Positions 17,239 through 26,181 are shown, counted from the first letter of the stretch. The stretch is 64,000 bases of DNA from Halodesulfovibrio aestuarii (GCF_050571805.1 NZ_CP192219.1); one strand, 5' to 3'. Translations and numbers: made by a program. The notes: generated by a model from the sequence alone, not told the origin.

Positions 17239-17850
17239 GTGTTTGACATAAGAAGGTGTACTAGCCAGCATATTGATGATGTTGTGCAAATTCATTTAGA
17301 TGCTTTTACTAATTTTTTTTTGACTCGTCTTGGCAGATCGTTTTTAAGACAGTTATATCTTGCATTTCTCCGTGACGATGCAGCTAGTTGCTTTATTGCA
17401 TTAGATAGTAAAAAAACAGTAGTTGGCTTTATTGCAGGGACAAATACACCAGATCTTTTTTTTAGAAATTTATTGTTATTCAATTGGCATAAATTTTTGT
17501 GTGCTTCTTTAACTTTGATGATTCATCATCCGATAACAGTTGGACGTAAGTTATTGGGAGCAATTTTTTATCGTGGAGATTTTCACGATCTTCCTTTTAA
17601 AGAATTATCGCTGATTAGTAGTTTTGCTGTGGATCCAAAAGTGCAAGGGAAAGGTTGTGGGCAAGAATTGCTTGCAGTTTTTGAAAACTGGACTCAGGCA
17701 CATGGAGGCAAGGGGGTGTACTTGCTTACTGATGCAAGTGATAACACAAAAACAAATCAATTTTACTTGAAAAATGGCTTCTTGCTGAACGACATTGTAA
17801 AAAAAAGTGATGGTCGTGAAATGAATAGATTTGTAAAGAAGTTTTTGTAG
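17239..17850 (+). CDS. GNAT-family N-acetyltransferase, probable amino-sugar acetyltransferase
   Basis: 203 residues from GTG 17239. The GNAT core shows strand beta4 and the acetyl-CoA loop as 'LISSFAVDPKVQGKGCGQELL' (a Q/RxxGxG/A-type motif), followed by 'VYLLTDASDNTKTNQFYLKNGFLL'. It is nine bases upstream of a DegT aminotransferase gene. That context suggests it acetylates the 4-amino group of a UDP-amino-sugar. In Campylobacter bacillosamine synthesis this step is done by a left-handed beta-helix enzyme (PglD); a GNAT (PseH type) does it in pseudaminic acid synthesis. Substrate assignment is inference. Confidence 0.75.
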   Translation: MFDIRRCTSQHIDDVVQIHLDAFTNFFLTRLGRSFLRQLYLAFLRDDAASCFIALDSKKTVVGFIAGTNTPDLFFRNLLLFNWHKFLCASLTLMIHHPITVGRKLLGAIFYRGDFHDLPFKELSLISSFAVDPKVQGKGCGQELLAVFENWTQAHGGKGVYLLTDASDNTKTNQFYLKNGFLLNDIVKKSDGREMNRFVKKFL

Positions 17851-17858
17851 GTAGCAGT

Positions 17859-19010
17859 ATGGAATTTTTACCTTTTGCTCTTCCTGAGATAGGTGAAGAG
17901 GAAATAAATGAAGTTGTTGAGTGTCTTCGTTCTGGCTGGATAACTACTGGTTCACGCGCAAAACAATTTGAACAAGAATTTGCGGACTATCTAGGAAATA
18001 ATGTACAGGCACTAGCTGTCAACTCAGCTACCTCGGGTTTGCATTTAGCCTTAGAAGCTCTTGGAGTTCGAGAAGGCGATGAGGTTATTCTTCCTTCTTA
18101 TACTTTTACATCAACTGCAGAAGTTGTTCGTTATTTGGGTGCAACACCTGTTATTGTCGATGTTGATGAAAGTACTTTTAATATTTCTGTAGAAGCGATT
18201 AAAGCAGCAATTACTCCTAATACCAAAGCTGTAATGCCTGTACATTTTGCTGGGCTTGCTTGCGATATGGAGGCTATCATCCAGCTTGCAAGAGAGCATA
18301 ATTTATTTGTAGTTGAAGATGCGGCTCATGCTTTTCCATCAACAAGTGGTGGCAGTTTGGTTGGTGCGCTTGGTACTGATGCAACGGTTTTTAGTTTTTA
18401 TGCCAACAAAACAATGACAACAGCTGAAGGCGGTATGCTTGTATCCAAGCGTAGTGACGTGATTGAGCGAGCTAAGATCATGCGTTTGCATGGGATAAGT
18501 CGTGACGCTTTTGATAGGTACCGCTCAGAGGCGCCTTCTTGGTTTTATGAGGTGGTAGAACCTGGGTATAAATATAATATGCCTGATGTTTGTGCGGCAA
18601 TTGGCATACATCAGTTGAGAAAAATAGATCGTTTTCAGAAAAAACGTCAGGAACTCGCTGTACGATATGATAGTCTGTTGAAATCTTTTCCCGTAGTTAT
18701 TCCTCCAAAAGCTGTGCCGGGTGATAAGCATGCATATCACTTATATCCAATCAGAATAAAAGAAGAAGCTGGAATTTCTCGTGATGAGTTTATTCAGGAG
18801 ATGAGCAAGCAAAAGATCGGTTGTTCTGTTCATTTTATACCACTTCATCGCCAACCAGTTTGGCGTGATGGGTATAAGCTGACAAGGGAAGATTTTTCCG
18901 TTGCAGAACGTCTTTTTAATTCGGAGGTATCAATTCCTCTTTATACTAAGATGAGAGAGACAGATCAGTTACGAGTAGTTGATGCAATGAAAAAAGTGTT
19001 TGGATGTTAA
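17859..19010 (+). CDS. DegT/DnrJ/EryC1-family sugar aminotransferase (PglE/PseC-like)
   Basis: 383 residues, full length for the family. PLP-binding motifs are clear: 'LAVNSATSGLHLALEALGV' near residue 55, 'VVEDAAHAFPS' with the Asp that contacts the pyridine nitrogen, and 'FSFYANKTMTTAEGG' with the Schiff-base lysine K184. It should transfer an amino group from glutamate to C4 of a UDP-4-keto-6-deoxy-amino-hexose made by the dehydratase at 19717. It lies between the acetyltransferase gene and the phosphoglycosyl transferase gene, whose start overlaps or abuts its stop. Confidence 0.88.
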   Translation: MEFLPFALPEIGEEEINEVVECLRSGWITTGSRAKQFEQEFADYLGNNVQALAVNSATSGLHLALEALGVREGDEVILPSYTFTSTAEVVRYLGATPVIVDVDESTFNISVEAIKAAITPNTKAVMPVHFAGLACDMEAIIQLAREHNLFVVEDAAHAFPSTSGGSLVGALGTDATVFSFYANKTMTTAEGGMLVSKRSDVIERAKIMRLHGISRDAFDRYRSEAPSWFYEVVEPGYKYNMPDVCAAIGIHQLRKIDRFQKKRQELAVRYDSLLKSFPVVIPPKAVPGDKHAYHLYPIRIKEEAGISRDEFIQEMSKQKIGCSVHFIPLHRQPVWRDGYKLTREDFSVAERLFNSEVSIPLYTKMRETDQLRVVDAMKKVFGC

Positions 19011-19012
19011 GC

Positions 19013-19612
19013 ATGACAGTTAAACGATGTTTTGACTTATTATGTTCTTCTGTTGGGTTGTTGGCGCTGTCTCCTTTTTTTTTAATAATAGCTTTTAGGA
19101 TAAAGAGGGATTCTTTCGGTCCTGTTTTTTTTAGACAAGAACGGGTTGGAAAAAATGGTGTCCCTTTTAAAATTCACAAATTTAGGACAATGATTGTCGA
19201 TTCTGAAATGCAAGGACGTTTGACTGTAGGAAAGGATTCTCGCATTACAGCATCAGGGCATTTTTTACGTAAATACAAACTAGATGAACTTCCTCAGCTT
19301 ATTGATGTATGGCGAGGTGATATGAGTTTGGTAGGACCGCGTCCAGAAGTGCAAGAGTTTATAAATTGCTATTCTGACTCTGATCGACGGATAATACTTT
19401 CAGTCTTACCTGGAATTACCGACCTTGCATCGATTAGTTTGGTAGATGAAAACGAACTCCTTACTAAATATGATGATCCACATTCAGCATACGTGAATAT
19501 TTTATTGCCAATGAAACGTGATTACTATCTTGATTATATAAAAAAACAATCTTTTCTTTTTGATTTAAAGATTATTTTCTTAACTTTTTATAAAGTGTTA
19601 CGTTTTTCTTAA
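19013..19612 (+). CDS. Initiating phosphoglycosyl transferase (PglC/WcaJ-type bacterial sugar transferase)
   Basis: About 199 residues. One N-terminal hydrophobic segment (CSSVGLLALSPFFLIIAFRI) forms the re-entrant membrane anchor. The catalytic region follows: 'FFRQERVGKNGVPFKIHKFR', then 'LRKYKLDELPQLIDVWRGDM' with the Asp-Glu dyad, then 'SLVGPRPE'. This is the minimal monotopic form typified by PglC. It transfers sugar-1-phosphate from a UDP-sugar to undecaprenyl phosphate at the inner membrane, starting the repeat unit. ATG 19013 lies just after the previous stop; ATG 19004 is an alternative that overlaps it. Confidence 0.9.
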   Translation: MTVKRCFDLLCSSVGLLALSPFFLIIAFRIKRDSFGPVFFRQERVGKNGVPFKIHKFRTMIVDSEMQGRLTVGKDSRITASGHFLRKYKLDELPQLIDVWRGDMSLVGPRPEVQEFINCYSDSDRRIILSVLPGITDLASISLVDENELLTKYDDPHSAYVNILLPMKRDYYLDYIKKQSFLFDLKIIFLTFYKVLRFS

Positions 19613-19716
19613 TGTTCTCATTTTTGAGAAAGAATTAATGTGACGTTGTTTCTATAGTGTGTCTTGGAATAGTGATTATTTTCTTATTATTGTAGTTTTT
19701 CAAGGATGAATTGTCT

Positions 19717-21636
19717 ATGTTTCCACAAATTACAATGAGGCTTGTCGCATTAAGTCGAGTTCATAAAAAGACGTTAATGCTGTTCGCTGATTTAATTCTT
19801 ATTCTATTTTCTTTGTGGGGAGCATGGGCGTTACGTTTGGGTGAGCTTTGGCCAACTGATCTGACAAGTTCTATTTTACTTTTCCCATTACTTGTTTTTG
19901 GAAGCATGATATTTTTTGTTCGGTTAGGGTTATACCGTGCAGTGATTCACTTTATGGGAATTAAGGCTATTCGCACTATTGCGTTGGGTGTGTGCGTTTC
20001 TAGTTGCCTTTTGTTTTCCTTAGTATTTATTTTGCGTATAGAGAGCTTTCCTCGTTCTGTTCCTTTTATCTATGGGTTACTATTGTTTGTTTGCGTAGGT
20101 GGTAGTCGTTGGGCGGTACGTATTATGTATCATCACTTACGTTTTCAAAAGCATGCTAAGGATCCAGTAATTATTTATGGAGCTGGTGAGGCCGGTTTTC
20201 AGCTAGCCAAGAGCTTGATTTCAGGTGAGGATTTCTTTCCGAGTGCTTTTTTGGATGACGATAAAGCACTTCATGGTTGTACTGTTCATGATGTAAAAGT
20301 CTATGATCCAGAGATGTTAAGTGATCTTGTTTTGTTGACGAAAGCAAAACGAGTGCTTTTGGCTGTTCCGAGTGCAACCCAAGAAGAACGAAAAAAGATT
20401 TTGGATAAGCTTGATGGTTATCCACTCCTAGTACAAACAATTCCTTCTCTTGAGGCAATTGTTTCAGGTGCGGCAATGCCTAATCAACTTCAGGATGTTG
20501 ATGTGGAGGACTTATTAGGTCGTGATCCTGTCCCACCAAAGGAAGATCTTTTTTCTGCCTGTATTAAAGGAAAAAATGTATTGGTTACTGGTGCTGGAGG
20601 ATCAATTGGGTCAGAATTATGCAGACAAATTGTCCATGCAAACCCAAATGTCTTGGTATTGTATGAGCTGACAGAGTTAGCACTTTATACGATTGACCAA
20701 GAGCTTCGAGGATTGCTTAAGGAATTAAAAAATAATTCGATTCAAATAATTCCAGTTTTGGGATCCGTACGTGATCGGGCAAGATTAAATGAAGTTTTTA
20801 TAAGGTATAATATTAATACGGTATACCATGCTGCTGCGTATAAACATGTTCCTCTTGTAGAAGGCAATGTTTTTCAAGGTATTAAGAACAATATTTTTGG
20901 AACAAAAATTTTAGCTGAAGCCGCAGAGCAGGCAGGGGTTAAAAACTTTGTCTTGATTTCAACCGATAAAGCTGTTCGTCCAACAAATGTGATGGGGGCT
21001 ACGAAGCGTACTGCAGAGTTAATTTTGCAAGCTATGGCAGCTAATGGATCTAATACCGTATTTTCCATGGTCAGATTTGGAAATGTGTTGGGTTCATCAG
21101 GGTCGGTTGTGCCATTATTTAAAAAGCAAATAGCAAGTGGCGGTCCTGTTACAGTTACTCATGAAGATATTACCCGTTATTTTATGACGATTCCCGAAGC
21201 TGCTCAGTTGGTTATTCAGGCTGGTGCAATGGGAGTAGGCGGTGACGTGTTTGTTTTGGATATGGGCAACTCAGTAAAGATACTCGATATGGCCCGCAGG
21301 ATGGTGTTACTTTCGGGAAAAACTATTAAGGATGCTGAACAGCCCAATGGTGATATTGAAATCTCTGTTGTTGGGTTGCGTCCTGGTGAAAAGCTATATG
21401 AAGAATTGTTGGTTGGTGATAACGTCCAAAAAACGGAACATCCTAAGATAATGCAGGCACATGAGGATCTTCTTTCTCTCGAAGTTTTAGAAGAAAAACT
21501 GTCTAAGTTTGAGATGCTTGAAGTTGAAAATGACTGTCTAGCCGCTCGGAATTTGCTCCAAGATATTGTCTGTGGATTCACCCCGACTTCTCCAATTGTT
21601 GATTCGTTGTATAATCCTACGAAGCAGGTAGCCTAA
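19717..21636 (+). CDS. Membrane-anchored UDP-sugar 4,6-dehydratase (PglF/WbpM/CapD-type)
   Basis: About 639 residues. Four N-terminal membrane helices are followed by two Rossmann parts: a CoA-binding-like region with 'IIYGAGEAGFQLAKSL' (about residue 150) and the SDR catalytic domain with 'VTGAGGSIGSELCRQI' near residue 288. The active-site stretch 'STDKAVRPTNVMGATKR' has the Met in place of the usual Tyr that marks large dehydratases. 'RFGNVLGSSGSVVPLF' follows. It converts UDP-GlcNAc to the 4-keto-6-deoxy sugar used by the aminotransferase. ATG 19717 with AAGGA upstream is preferred over TTG 19711. Confidence 0.9.
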   Translation: MFPQITMRLVALSRVHKKTLMLFADLILILFSLWGAWALRLGELWPTDLTSSILLFPLLVFGSMIFFVRLGLYRAVIHFMGIKAIRTIALGVCVSSCLLFSLVFILRIESFPRSVPFIYGLLLFVCVGGSRWAVRIMYHHLRFQKHAKDPVIIYGAGEAGFQLAKSLISGEDFFPSAFLDDDKALHGCTVHDVKVYDPEMLSDLVLLTKAKRVLLAVPSATQEERKKILDKLDGYPLLVQTIPSLEAIVSGAAMPNQLQDVDVEDLLGRDPVPPKEDLFSACIKGKNVLVTGAGGSIGSELCRQIVHANPNVLVLYELTELALYTIDQELRGLLKELKNNSIQIIPVLGSVRDRARLNEVFIRYNINTVYHAAAYKHVPLVEGNVFQGIKNNIFGTKILAEAAEQAGVKNFVLISTDKAVRPTNVMGATKRTAELILQAMAANGSNTVFSMVRFGNVLGSSGSVVPLFKKQIASGGPVTVTHEDITRYFMTIPEAAQLVIQAGAMGVGGDVFVLDMGNSVKILDMARRMVLLSGKTIKDAEQPNGDIEISVVGLRPGEKLYEELLVGDNVQKTEHPKIMQAHEDLLSLEVLEEKLSKFEMLEVENDCLAARNLLQDIVCGFTPTSPIVDSLYNPTKQVA

Positions 21637-21752
21637 CTTCCTGAAAGGTATAAATCAGGTCTAAGTTTTTCTGATTCTTATGTCCCTAATGCTGAATGTG
21701 TTTTTTAGCTCCTTGTGAATAAAGGAATAAGCAGTCCTTGCTGTCTGTTACA

Positions 21753-21801
21753 CCTGCCCTTCACGCAGGCGACAGGGGTTCAAATCCCCTTGGGGACGCC
21801 A
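21753..21801 (+). pseudogene. 3' part of tRNA-Glu(UUC): probable attachment-site scar
   Basis: Anticodon arm CCTGC-CCTTCAC-GCAGG (anticodon TTC), T arm AGGGG-TTCAAAT-CCCCT, acceptor strand TGGGGAC, discriminator G and encoded CCA end at 21801. The usual 5' acceptor and D arm are missing or degenerate; only 12 bases separate a GTCCTTG (21734-21740) from the anticodon stem. A full tRNA-Glu needs about 76 bases. Integrative elements often use the 3' half of a tRNA gene as attB and leave such a copy at the far end. This therefore marks the probable right border of the island, with the intact tRNA expected to the left of the window. Confidence 0.75.
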
Positions 21802-21810
21802 AAGTAAATT

Positions 21811-21838
21811 AAGCTCTTACACGCAAGTGTAAGAGCTT
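21811..21838 (+). terminator. Intrinsic terminator after the tRNA-Glu fragment
   Basis: 12-bp perfect stem (AAGCTCTTACAC and complement, four-base loop GCAA) followed by a T run. It is probably the native terminator of the tRNA-Glu transcript. Confidence 0.85.
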
Positions 21839-21933
21839 TTTTGTTTTTATGCGCTCGGTACGTTTCTTTTATAACGGGCAGCCTTGCGGTTAGAAGCTGT
21901 GAATCTCTTTTGGCCGTGTACTAAGTAACGACG

Positions 21934-22230
21934 TTACGCGACTAAAGAGTCAATTGTTCTAGACTCTCTACCTATGTTTTTCCCTTCTCCCCTAAGGTAC
22001 TCTTCAAGGGCCATGCAGAGTTGATCGGGACAGGAAGAGGATTTTTTACCGCATGGTATGCCTGATAGTATTGCAATGACGTCTTTGATTTTCATTCCCT
22101 GCACGAGACGGGAAATGCCCTCGAGGTTGCCGGGACATCCTCCGACAAAATGTAGTGAGCTAATAGTGTTATCTTCAATCTCAAATAGAATTTGTTTGGA
22201 ACAGACTCCGTGGGGGGTATATGTAAACAC
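21934..22230 (-). CDS. TSCPD domain-containing protein
   Basis: 98 residues from GTG 22230, preceded by GAGG with seven-base spacing. It contains the small TSCPD domain otherwise found at the C-terminus of ribonucleotide reductases: 'YTPHGVCSKQILFEIEDNTI' at the start, 'FVGGCPGNLEGISRLVQGM' in the middle and conserved cysteines in 'GIPCGKKSSSCPDQLCMAL'. Stand-alone members are common in anaerobes and may bind nucleotide or metal, but the function is unknown. It is the first gene outside the island, with neighbours on the same strand. Confidence 0.85.
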   Translation of the reverse strand: MFTYTPHGVCSKQILFEIEDNTISSLHFVGGCPGNLEGISRLVQGMKIKDVIAILSGIPCGKKSSSCPDQLCMALEEYLRGEGKNIGRESRTIDSLVA

Positions 22231-22445
22231 TTTGAAACCTCATATCTATATGTTTTAAAAGAGTGAGAACTTAGGAAAAATGTCAGCTGAAAAACCAATG
22301 TGTTCCTTCGCGGCATACAAGAGCGCAATCTTAATAATCAAAGTTATCATGCACCGGCTACATTCTATGCAGATGTCGTCTATGGTCTTCTAGTTTGCAC
22401 TACTGGTTTTTATCGCAGACTTTTTTATTCATGATCAAATGGTAG

Positions 22446-23420
22446 TTAGGCTGTGGCTTCAGCATTCCCGAATATGCGATTTGTAAAATTTACATACCAA
22501 GCGGCGGATTGAACTTGAATGATGTACGCCAATGCGACGACAAGTGCTGCCTCCGATCCTTGCTCCCCGAACGCATTAATAGCTATGGCAAGAGCGATGG
22601 AAAGGTTGCGCATAACTGAACCATACACCATGGCTATAGCATCCCCTCTTGAGAGTAGGGCCTTGCCGGTAAACGTACTGATCGTGTAGTTAACACCATA
22701 CATAAGTAGCAAAGGAATAAGGATTGTAATCAGAAGTTGAGGTGTTGCGGCGATGGTTTCGCTTTTTAGCGCCATGGCTATGAATACAATTCCCAGCACT
22801 CCGATGGTGGAAAGACCCGGGAATTTAGGTGCTAATACTTTCTGGAATTTTTCTTGACCGTATCTTTTGACCAGAAAGCGTTGCGTGAGGTAGCCGAAAA
22901 GCATTGGCAGAAACACGATAAAAAAGATTTGTCGCATAACGGATAGAATATTTACTTCAATGGAAGCGCCCATGAGAGCTTTCACATAAAGTGGGGTGGC
23001 GATAGAGCCCAGTGTTAGGCCGATAACAGTCATCTTCACTGCGGCGGCCATGTTTCCTTTGGCAAAACCTGTCCATGAAATGGTCATGCCACTGGTAGGA
23101 ACAAGCCCAGCAAGAAGTAGCCCAAGCGCCATATACGGCTGTTCGGCAAAGAAGACCCGTCCTAAGCCGTAAGCAAGAAACGGAACTATACCAAAGTTAA
23201 GGACTTGGGCAATAAGCTGGGCTTTGCTGTCCCCGCCTTGAAAGACGGATCGAATCCGTAACGTTACCATCATGGGATAAACCATGAGGAAGGTGAATGG
23301 GATAATAAGCCCTTTGAGCCCTGTCGAAGAGAACAATAGGCCATATATAAAACCCGCCACCATCATGATCGGAATGGCGATAACCAGCCTTTTGTTGATG
23401 AATGCGAAAATTTTCCACAT
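22446..23420 (-). CDS. SBF/ACR3-like permease (bile acid:sodium symporter superfamily)
   Basis: About 324 residues with ten hydrophobic helices. 'FLMVYPMMVTLRI', 'LAGLVPTSGMTISWTGFAKGNMAAAV' and 'VYGSVMRNLSIALAIAINAFG' resemble the BART superfamily (bile acid:sodium symporters and ACR3 arsenite exporters). The Cys typical of ACR3 transport sites is absent from the central helices, so arsenite export is doubtful and an organic anion or sodium-coupled substrate is possible. ATG 23420 is chosen because AAAGGA precedes it at normal spacing; upstream codons lack a ribosome binding site. Confidence 0.75.
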   Translation of the reverse strand: MWKIFAFINKRLVIAIPIMMVAGFIYGLLFSSTGLKGLIIPFTFLMVYPMMVTLRIRSVFQGGDSKAQLIAQVLNFGIVPFLAYGLGRVFFAEQPYMALGLLLAGLVPTSGMTISWTGFAKGNMAAAVKMTVIGLTLGSIATPLYVKALMGASIEVNILSVMRQIFFIVFLPMLFGYLTQRFLVKRYGQEKFQKVLAPKFPGLSTIGVLGIVFIAMALKSETIAATPQLLITILIPLLLMYGVNYTISTFTGKALLSRGDAIAMVYGSVMRNLSIALAIAINAFGEQGSEAALVVALAYIIQVQSAAWYVNFTNRIFGNAEATA

Positions 23421-23583
23421 AAGAGAATCCTTTAATACGGTTGAGTTGTGGCGTCTCCATAAAAAACTGAAGCCCATCGTTTACTCATGGTATAGTAAAA
23501 GGCGGCGGGCTGGACATTGATGTGTATCAACGCATAGAAACTTCAAAACGTTCACCCAAAGCATCTTAAGCCAGACGTTTCAT

Positions 23584-23708
23584 TTCAATACGTTTTGCCG
23601 TTGTTATCAGAAGTGTGAACAGCACAAGGTGGTTTCCCTTTTTGCAGCTGCCTTTAGGACCTTTAGTATGTCTTCTAGTGGCGGCATGTCTGTGCTCTTT
23701 TTTTGTAG
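23584..23708. repeat. Right copy of the diverged direct repeat (see 1-99)
   Basis: Same orientation as 1-99 but with about 26 extra bases near 23607-23633. On the minus strand ATG 23687 opens MPPLEDILKVLKAAAKR, a better-preserved form of the peptide in the left copy. The frame ends after 26 residues. Further downstream another frame reads TAKRIEMKRLA. The copy looks like a decayed short gene rather than an active one. Confidence 0.7.
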
Positions 23709-23798
23709 CCGTTGTCTTAGGGAGTCTACAGAAAGGGGGTGTTACCTGTTGCCTATCCTCAAATTTGATACGAGGATTTCGGAATAAGACTATGAATA

Positions 23799-23834
23799 AA
23801 AAAGCTCTTACGAAGTTCTTCGTAAGAGCTTTTT
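23799..23834. terminator. Bidirectional intrinsic terminator
   Basis: 16-bp perfect stem (AAAAAGCTCTTACGAA, loop GTTC, complement) with A/T runs on both sides. The loop-proximal sequence resembles the terminator at 21811, which also uses AAGCTCTTAC. Confidence 0.85.
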
Positions 23835-24465
23835 ACAACTCTACCTGAAGTTGTAGTCAGGTGAAGTTCATTGGTGAATCAGCAATGGGGTATTGGGGTA
23901 TTCAATGCTGATTATGTGCCAGCTGTTATTTTTTGGTACCATAACAGCAAATAGCGAGAAGCGATTCTTCTTGCTGCCTTGAAGAAAGAATCACTGCTTG
24001 AAGAGGTTTGTGCTGAATAGGAGTATTGCCTCAAACAAGGGCTGATAACGAAGTTGATAAGGGTACATCTCAGGTTATCAGCAGGTTATAGACAGTGCCG
24101 CAGCGGGTAACTACAACACGTTGTCAACTGGGGAACAGGCTAAACACATCACAGATTACTTTGTGCGTAACCTTTCTTTCGTAAATATTGTAAAATATAT
24201 TTTGAGTGAGTGAGCTTTAGTCTGTTTTTGGGCGTTATACTAAATCAGCTGTAACTTTTTGTAAAATTTGTAACCGTTTTTTGTTTCTATGTTGAGATAG
24301 CGAGAAGTTGTGAAAGCATATATTTGTATATATGCAACTTCAGCTGCCACGGATATCTAGTGGATATGAAATTGAAAGCACAAGGCTGGTAGTCGTAAAC
24401 TGTTGCTCTGTAGTGATTCAATAGGACAACCAGCATAAGGAAGTTCAAGACGTTAAGGAAACGAT
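23835..24465. other. Leader of the serine dehydratase gene; possible transposase trace
   Basis: No intact gene. Around 23970-24060 one frame reads LAALKKESLLEEVCAE then a stop, loosely like the OrfA helix-turn-helix of an IS3 element. This is weak. The AT-rich part from about 24180 probably holds the promoter of the downstream gene, with a good AAGGAA site before ATG 24466. Confidence 0.35.
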
Positions 24466-26097
24466 ATGACAAAATTACCATCAAGCATTTTTAATGACGT
24501 AATTGGTCCGGTCATGGTCGGCCCGTCCAGTTCTCATACCGCCGGTCCTGCCCGTATCGGCTTCCTCGCTGGGCAACTTTGTGGTGGAAGGGTTTCCCGT
24601 GTGAAGGTGACATTTGAAACGAGTGGTTCCTTTGCCATGACATATAAGGGGCAGAAGTCTGATCAAGGATTGGCCGCAGGATTGTTGGGGATGCTCCCGC
24701 AGGATCCACGTCTGTCTGATGCTCTTTCTCTTGTTAAAGCAGAAGGAATTGAGTTGTCCTTTGAAGTGAAAGACTTTGAAGCTGTTCATCCTAACACTGT
24801 CCTGCTGGAGCTAGTTAATGAGGCTGGAGAAAGTGTCTCAGCTAGCGGTTTGTCAATTGGAGGCGGCTGTATTGAACTGAATGAAATAAACGGGTGCTCA
24901 GTTTCATTGGCTGGAGACTATTACGAACTTGTGATCCTAGAGTGCGGAAGTAATGTTTCTTTTATGAAGGAGAGATGCCGTGATGTGGAATCGGTGTTAC
25001 GTGATGCTGGTATTACCATCCATGGTAATAATATAAGCGAGAACGGAAAAGATGGTGATAACTCGCGGGGTGTTATCGTTATCCATACACGTAAGCCTGT
25101 TCCACAGAACCTGCTGGAGACAATAAAAGACCGGAGTGGTGGTGCCGGTGTGCGTATAATTACTCCGGTAATGCCTGTGCTTGCTTCCGCTAACTGCGAG
25201 GTTCCGTTTACCCGTGCTGCCGCAATGCTGGATTGGTGCGCAGAACATGATGCACCGGTATGGGAAGCTGCTGCTTTGTATGAGGCTGCTCGTGGAGGTG
25301 TGGAAGCCTCTGACGTCTTAGAAATGATGAAGAGCATCATTCAAGTGATGGAAGAGGCCGTAAAAACAGGCTTGGCCGGCGATTTCACCATGAAAGGTTT
25401 TTTGACACCTTCTGCAGGAAAGCTTCATGAGGCTGTGATGAAGAGGATGTTTATACCAACCGGTATACTGGACATGGCTACAGTGATATCCGTGGCTGTG
25501 ATGGAGCTTAATGCCGCGATGGGTTGTGTTGTAGCTGCTCCAACTGCTGGTTCGTGCGGGGTGTTGCCCGCAGCTGTGTTCAGCATGCTTGATCACCTCA
25601 ATGTTCCGGAAGATACGAGGTTGGAGACCGCAGCGAAGGCTATGCTCACTGCCGGACTTATCGGTGTGTTCATTAATGAGCAGGCAACCTTTGCGGCAGA
25701 AGTGTGCGGCTGTCAGGCCGAGTGCGGTTCTGCAGCCAGTATGGCCGCTGCAGCTTTGGTTGAAATGGCTGGGGGTTCCCCTGAAGCAGCTTGTAATGCT
25801 GCAGCATTAGCTATGCAGAACTCATTGGGGCTTATTTGTGATCCTGTGGCAGAACAGGTGGAAGTACCGTGTATTAGCCGAAACGTAGCTGCCGTCAGTA
25901 ACGCTGTAACAGCTGCCAATATTGCCATGTTCGGATTTCGTGGCACATTGCCTCTTGATGAAGTTATTTGCGCTATGTGGGAGGTGGGAAATGCGTTGCC
26001 TGATACCTTGCGTTGCACTGGTAAGGGTGGTTTATGCACGACCCCTTCGGGAATCAGGCTTAAGGAAGAGGTAGACAAAAGAAGGTTTGACTCTTAG
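24466..26097 (+). CDS. L-serine ammonia-lyase, iron-sulfur type, beta and alpha domains fused
   Basis: 543 residues. The N-terminal beta domain has 'FNDVIGPVMVGPSSSHTAGPARIG' (the SSSHT substrate loop) and an ACT-like region. The C-terminal alpha domain has 'PTAGSCGVLPAAVF', 'CGCQAECGSAASMAAAALVEMAGG' and 'LICDPVAEQVEVPCISRN', whose cysteines hold the 4Fe-4S cluster. It converts L-serine to pyruvate and ammonia in the cytosol. The fused beta-alpha order is known in anaerobes. It has a strong AAGGAA site and its own promoter region. It converges with the tct operon across a shared terminator, so a metabolic link is possible but unproven. Confidence 0.88.
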   Translation: MTKLPSSIFNDVIGPVMVGPSSSHTAGPARIGFLAGQLCGGRVSRVKVTFETSGSFAMTYKGQKSDQGLAAGLLGMLPQDPRLSDALSLVKAEGIELSFEVKDFEAVHPNTVLLELVNEAGESVSASGLSIGGGCIELNEINGCSVSLAGDYYELVILECGSNVSFMKERCRDVESVLRDAGITIHGNNISENGKDGDNSRGVIVIHTRKPVPQNLLETIKDRSGGAGVRIITPVMPVLASANCEVPFTRAAAMLDWCAEHDAPVWEAAALYEAARGGVEASDVLEMMKSIIQVMEEAVKTGLAGDFTMKGFLTPSAGKLHEAVMKRMFIPTGILDMATVISVAVMELNAAMGCVVAAPTAGSCGVLPAAVFSMLDHLNVPEDTRLETAAKAMLTAGLIGVFINEQATFAAEVCGCQAECGSAASMAAAALVEMAGGSPEAACNAAALAMQNSLGLICDPVAEQVEVPCISRNVAAVSNAVTAANIAMFGFRGTLPLDEVICAMWEVGNALPDTLRCTGKGGLCTTPSGIRLKEEVDKRRFDS

Positions 26098-26149
26098 TCG
26101 GGACGGACAGTCAGACATGAATCCATTCATTGACTTCATTGTTGATGTC

Positions 26150-26181
26150 AAAAAACCCCCTGCATCAAATGATACAGGGGG
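26150..26181 (-). terminator. Terminator of the tctCBA operon
   Basis: A 12-bp GC-rich stem (CCCCCTGCATCA with TGATACAGGGGG, one mismatch) with six A on the left, which is a T run on the minus strand. It lies about 85 bp after the tctA stop and between converging genes. Confidence 0.75.

Noticed and set aside
21734..21801. A complete functional tRNA-Glu
   Set aside because: Only 12 bases lie between the possible 5' acceptor strand and the anticodon stem, so no D arm can form. The 5' acceptor would need three wobble pairs.
23615..23848. Plus-strand frame of 77 codons with a hydrophobic start
   Set aside because: It runs across the diverged repeat and a strong terminator, and the left repeat copy does not keep this frame. 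The minus-strand frame is the better conserved one.
24921..25340. Antisense frames over the serine dehydratase, fdhA and tctA genes
   Set aside because: They follow third-position bias of the real genes on the opposite strand and show no starts with ribosome binding sites or family motifs.
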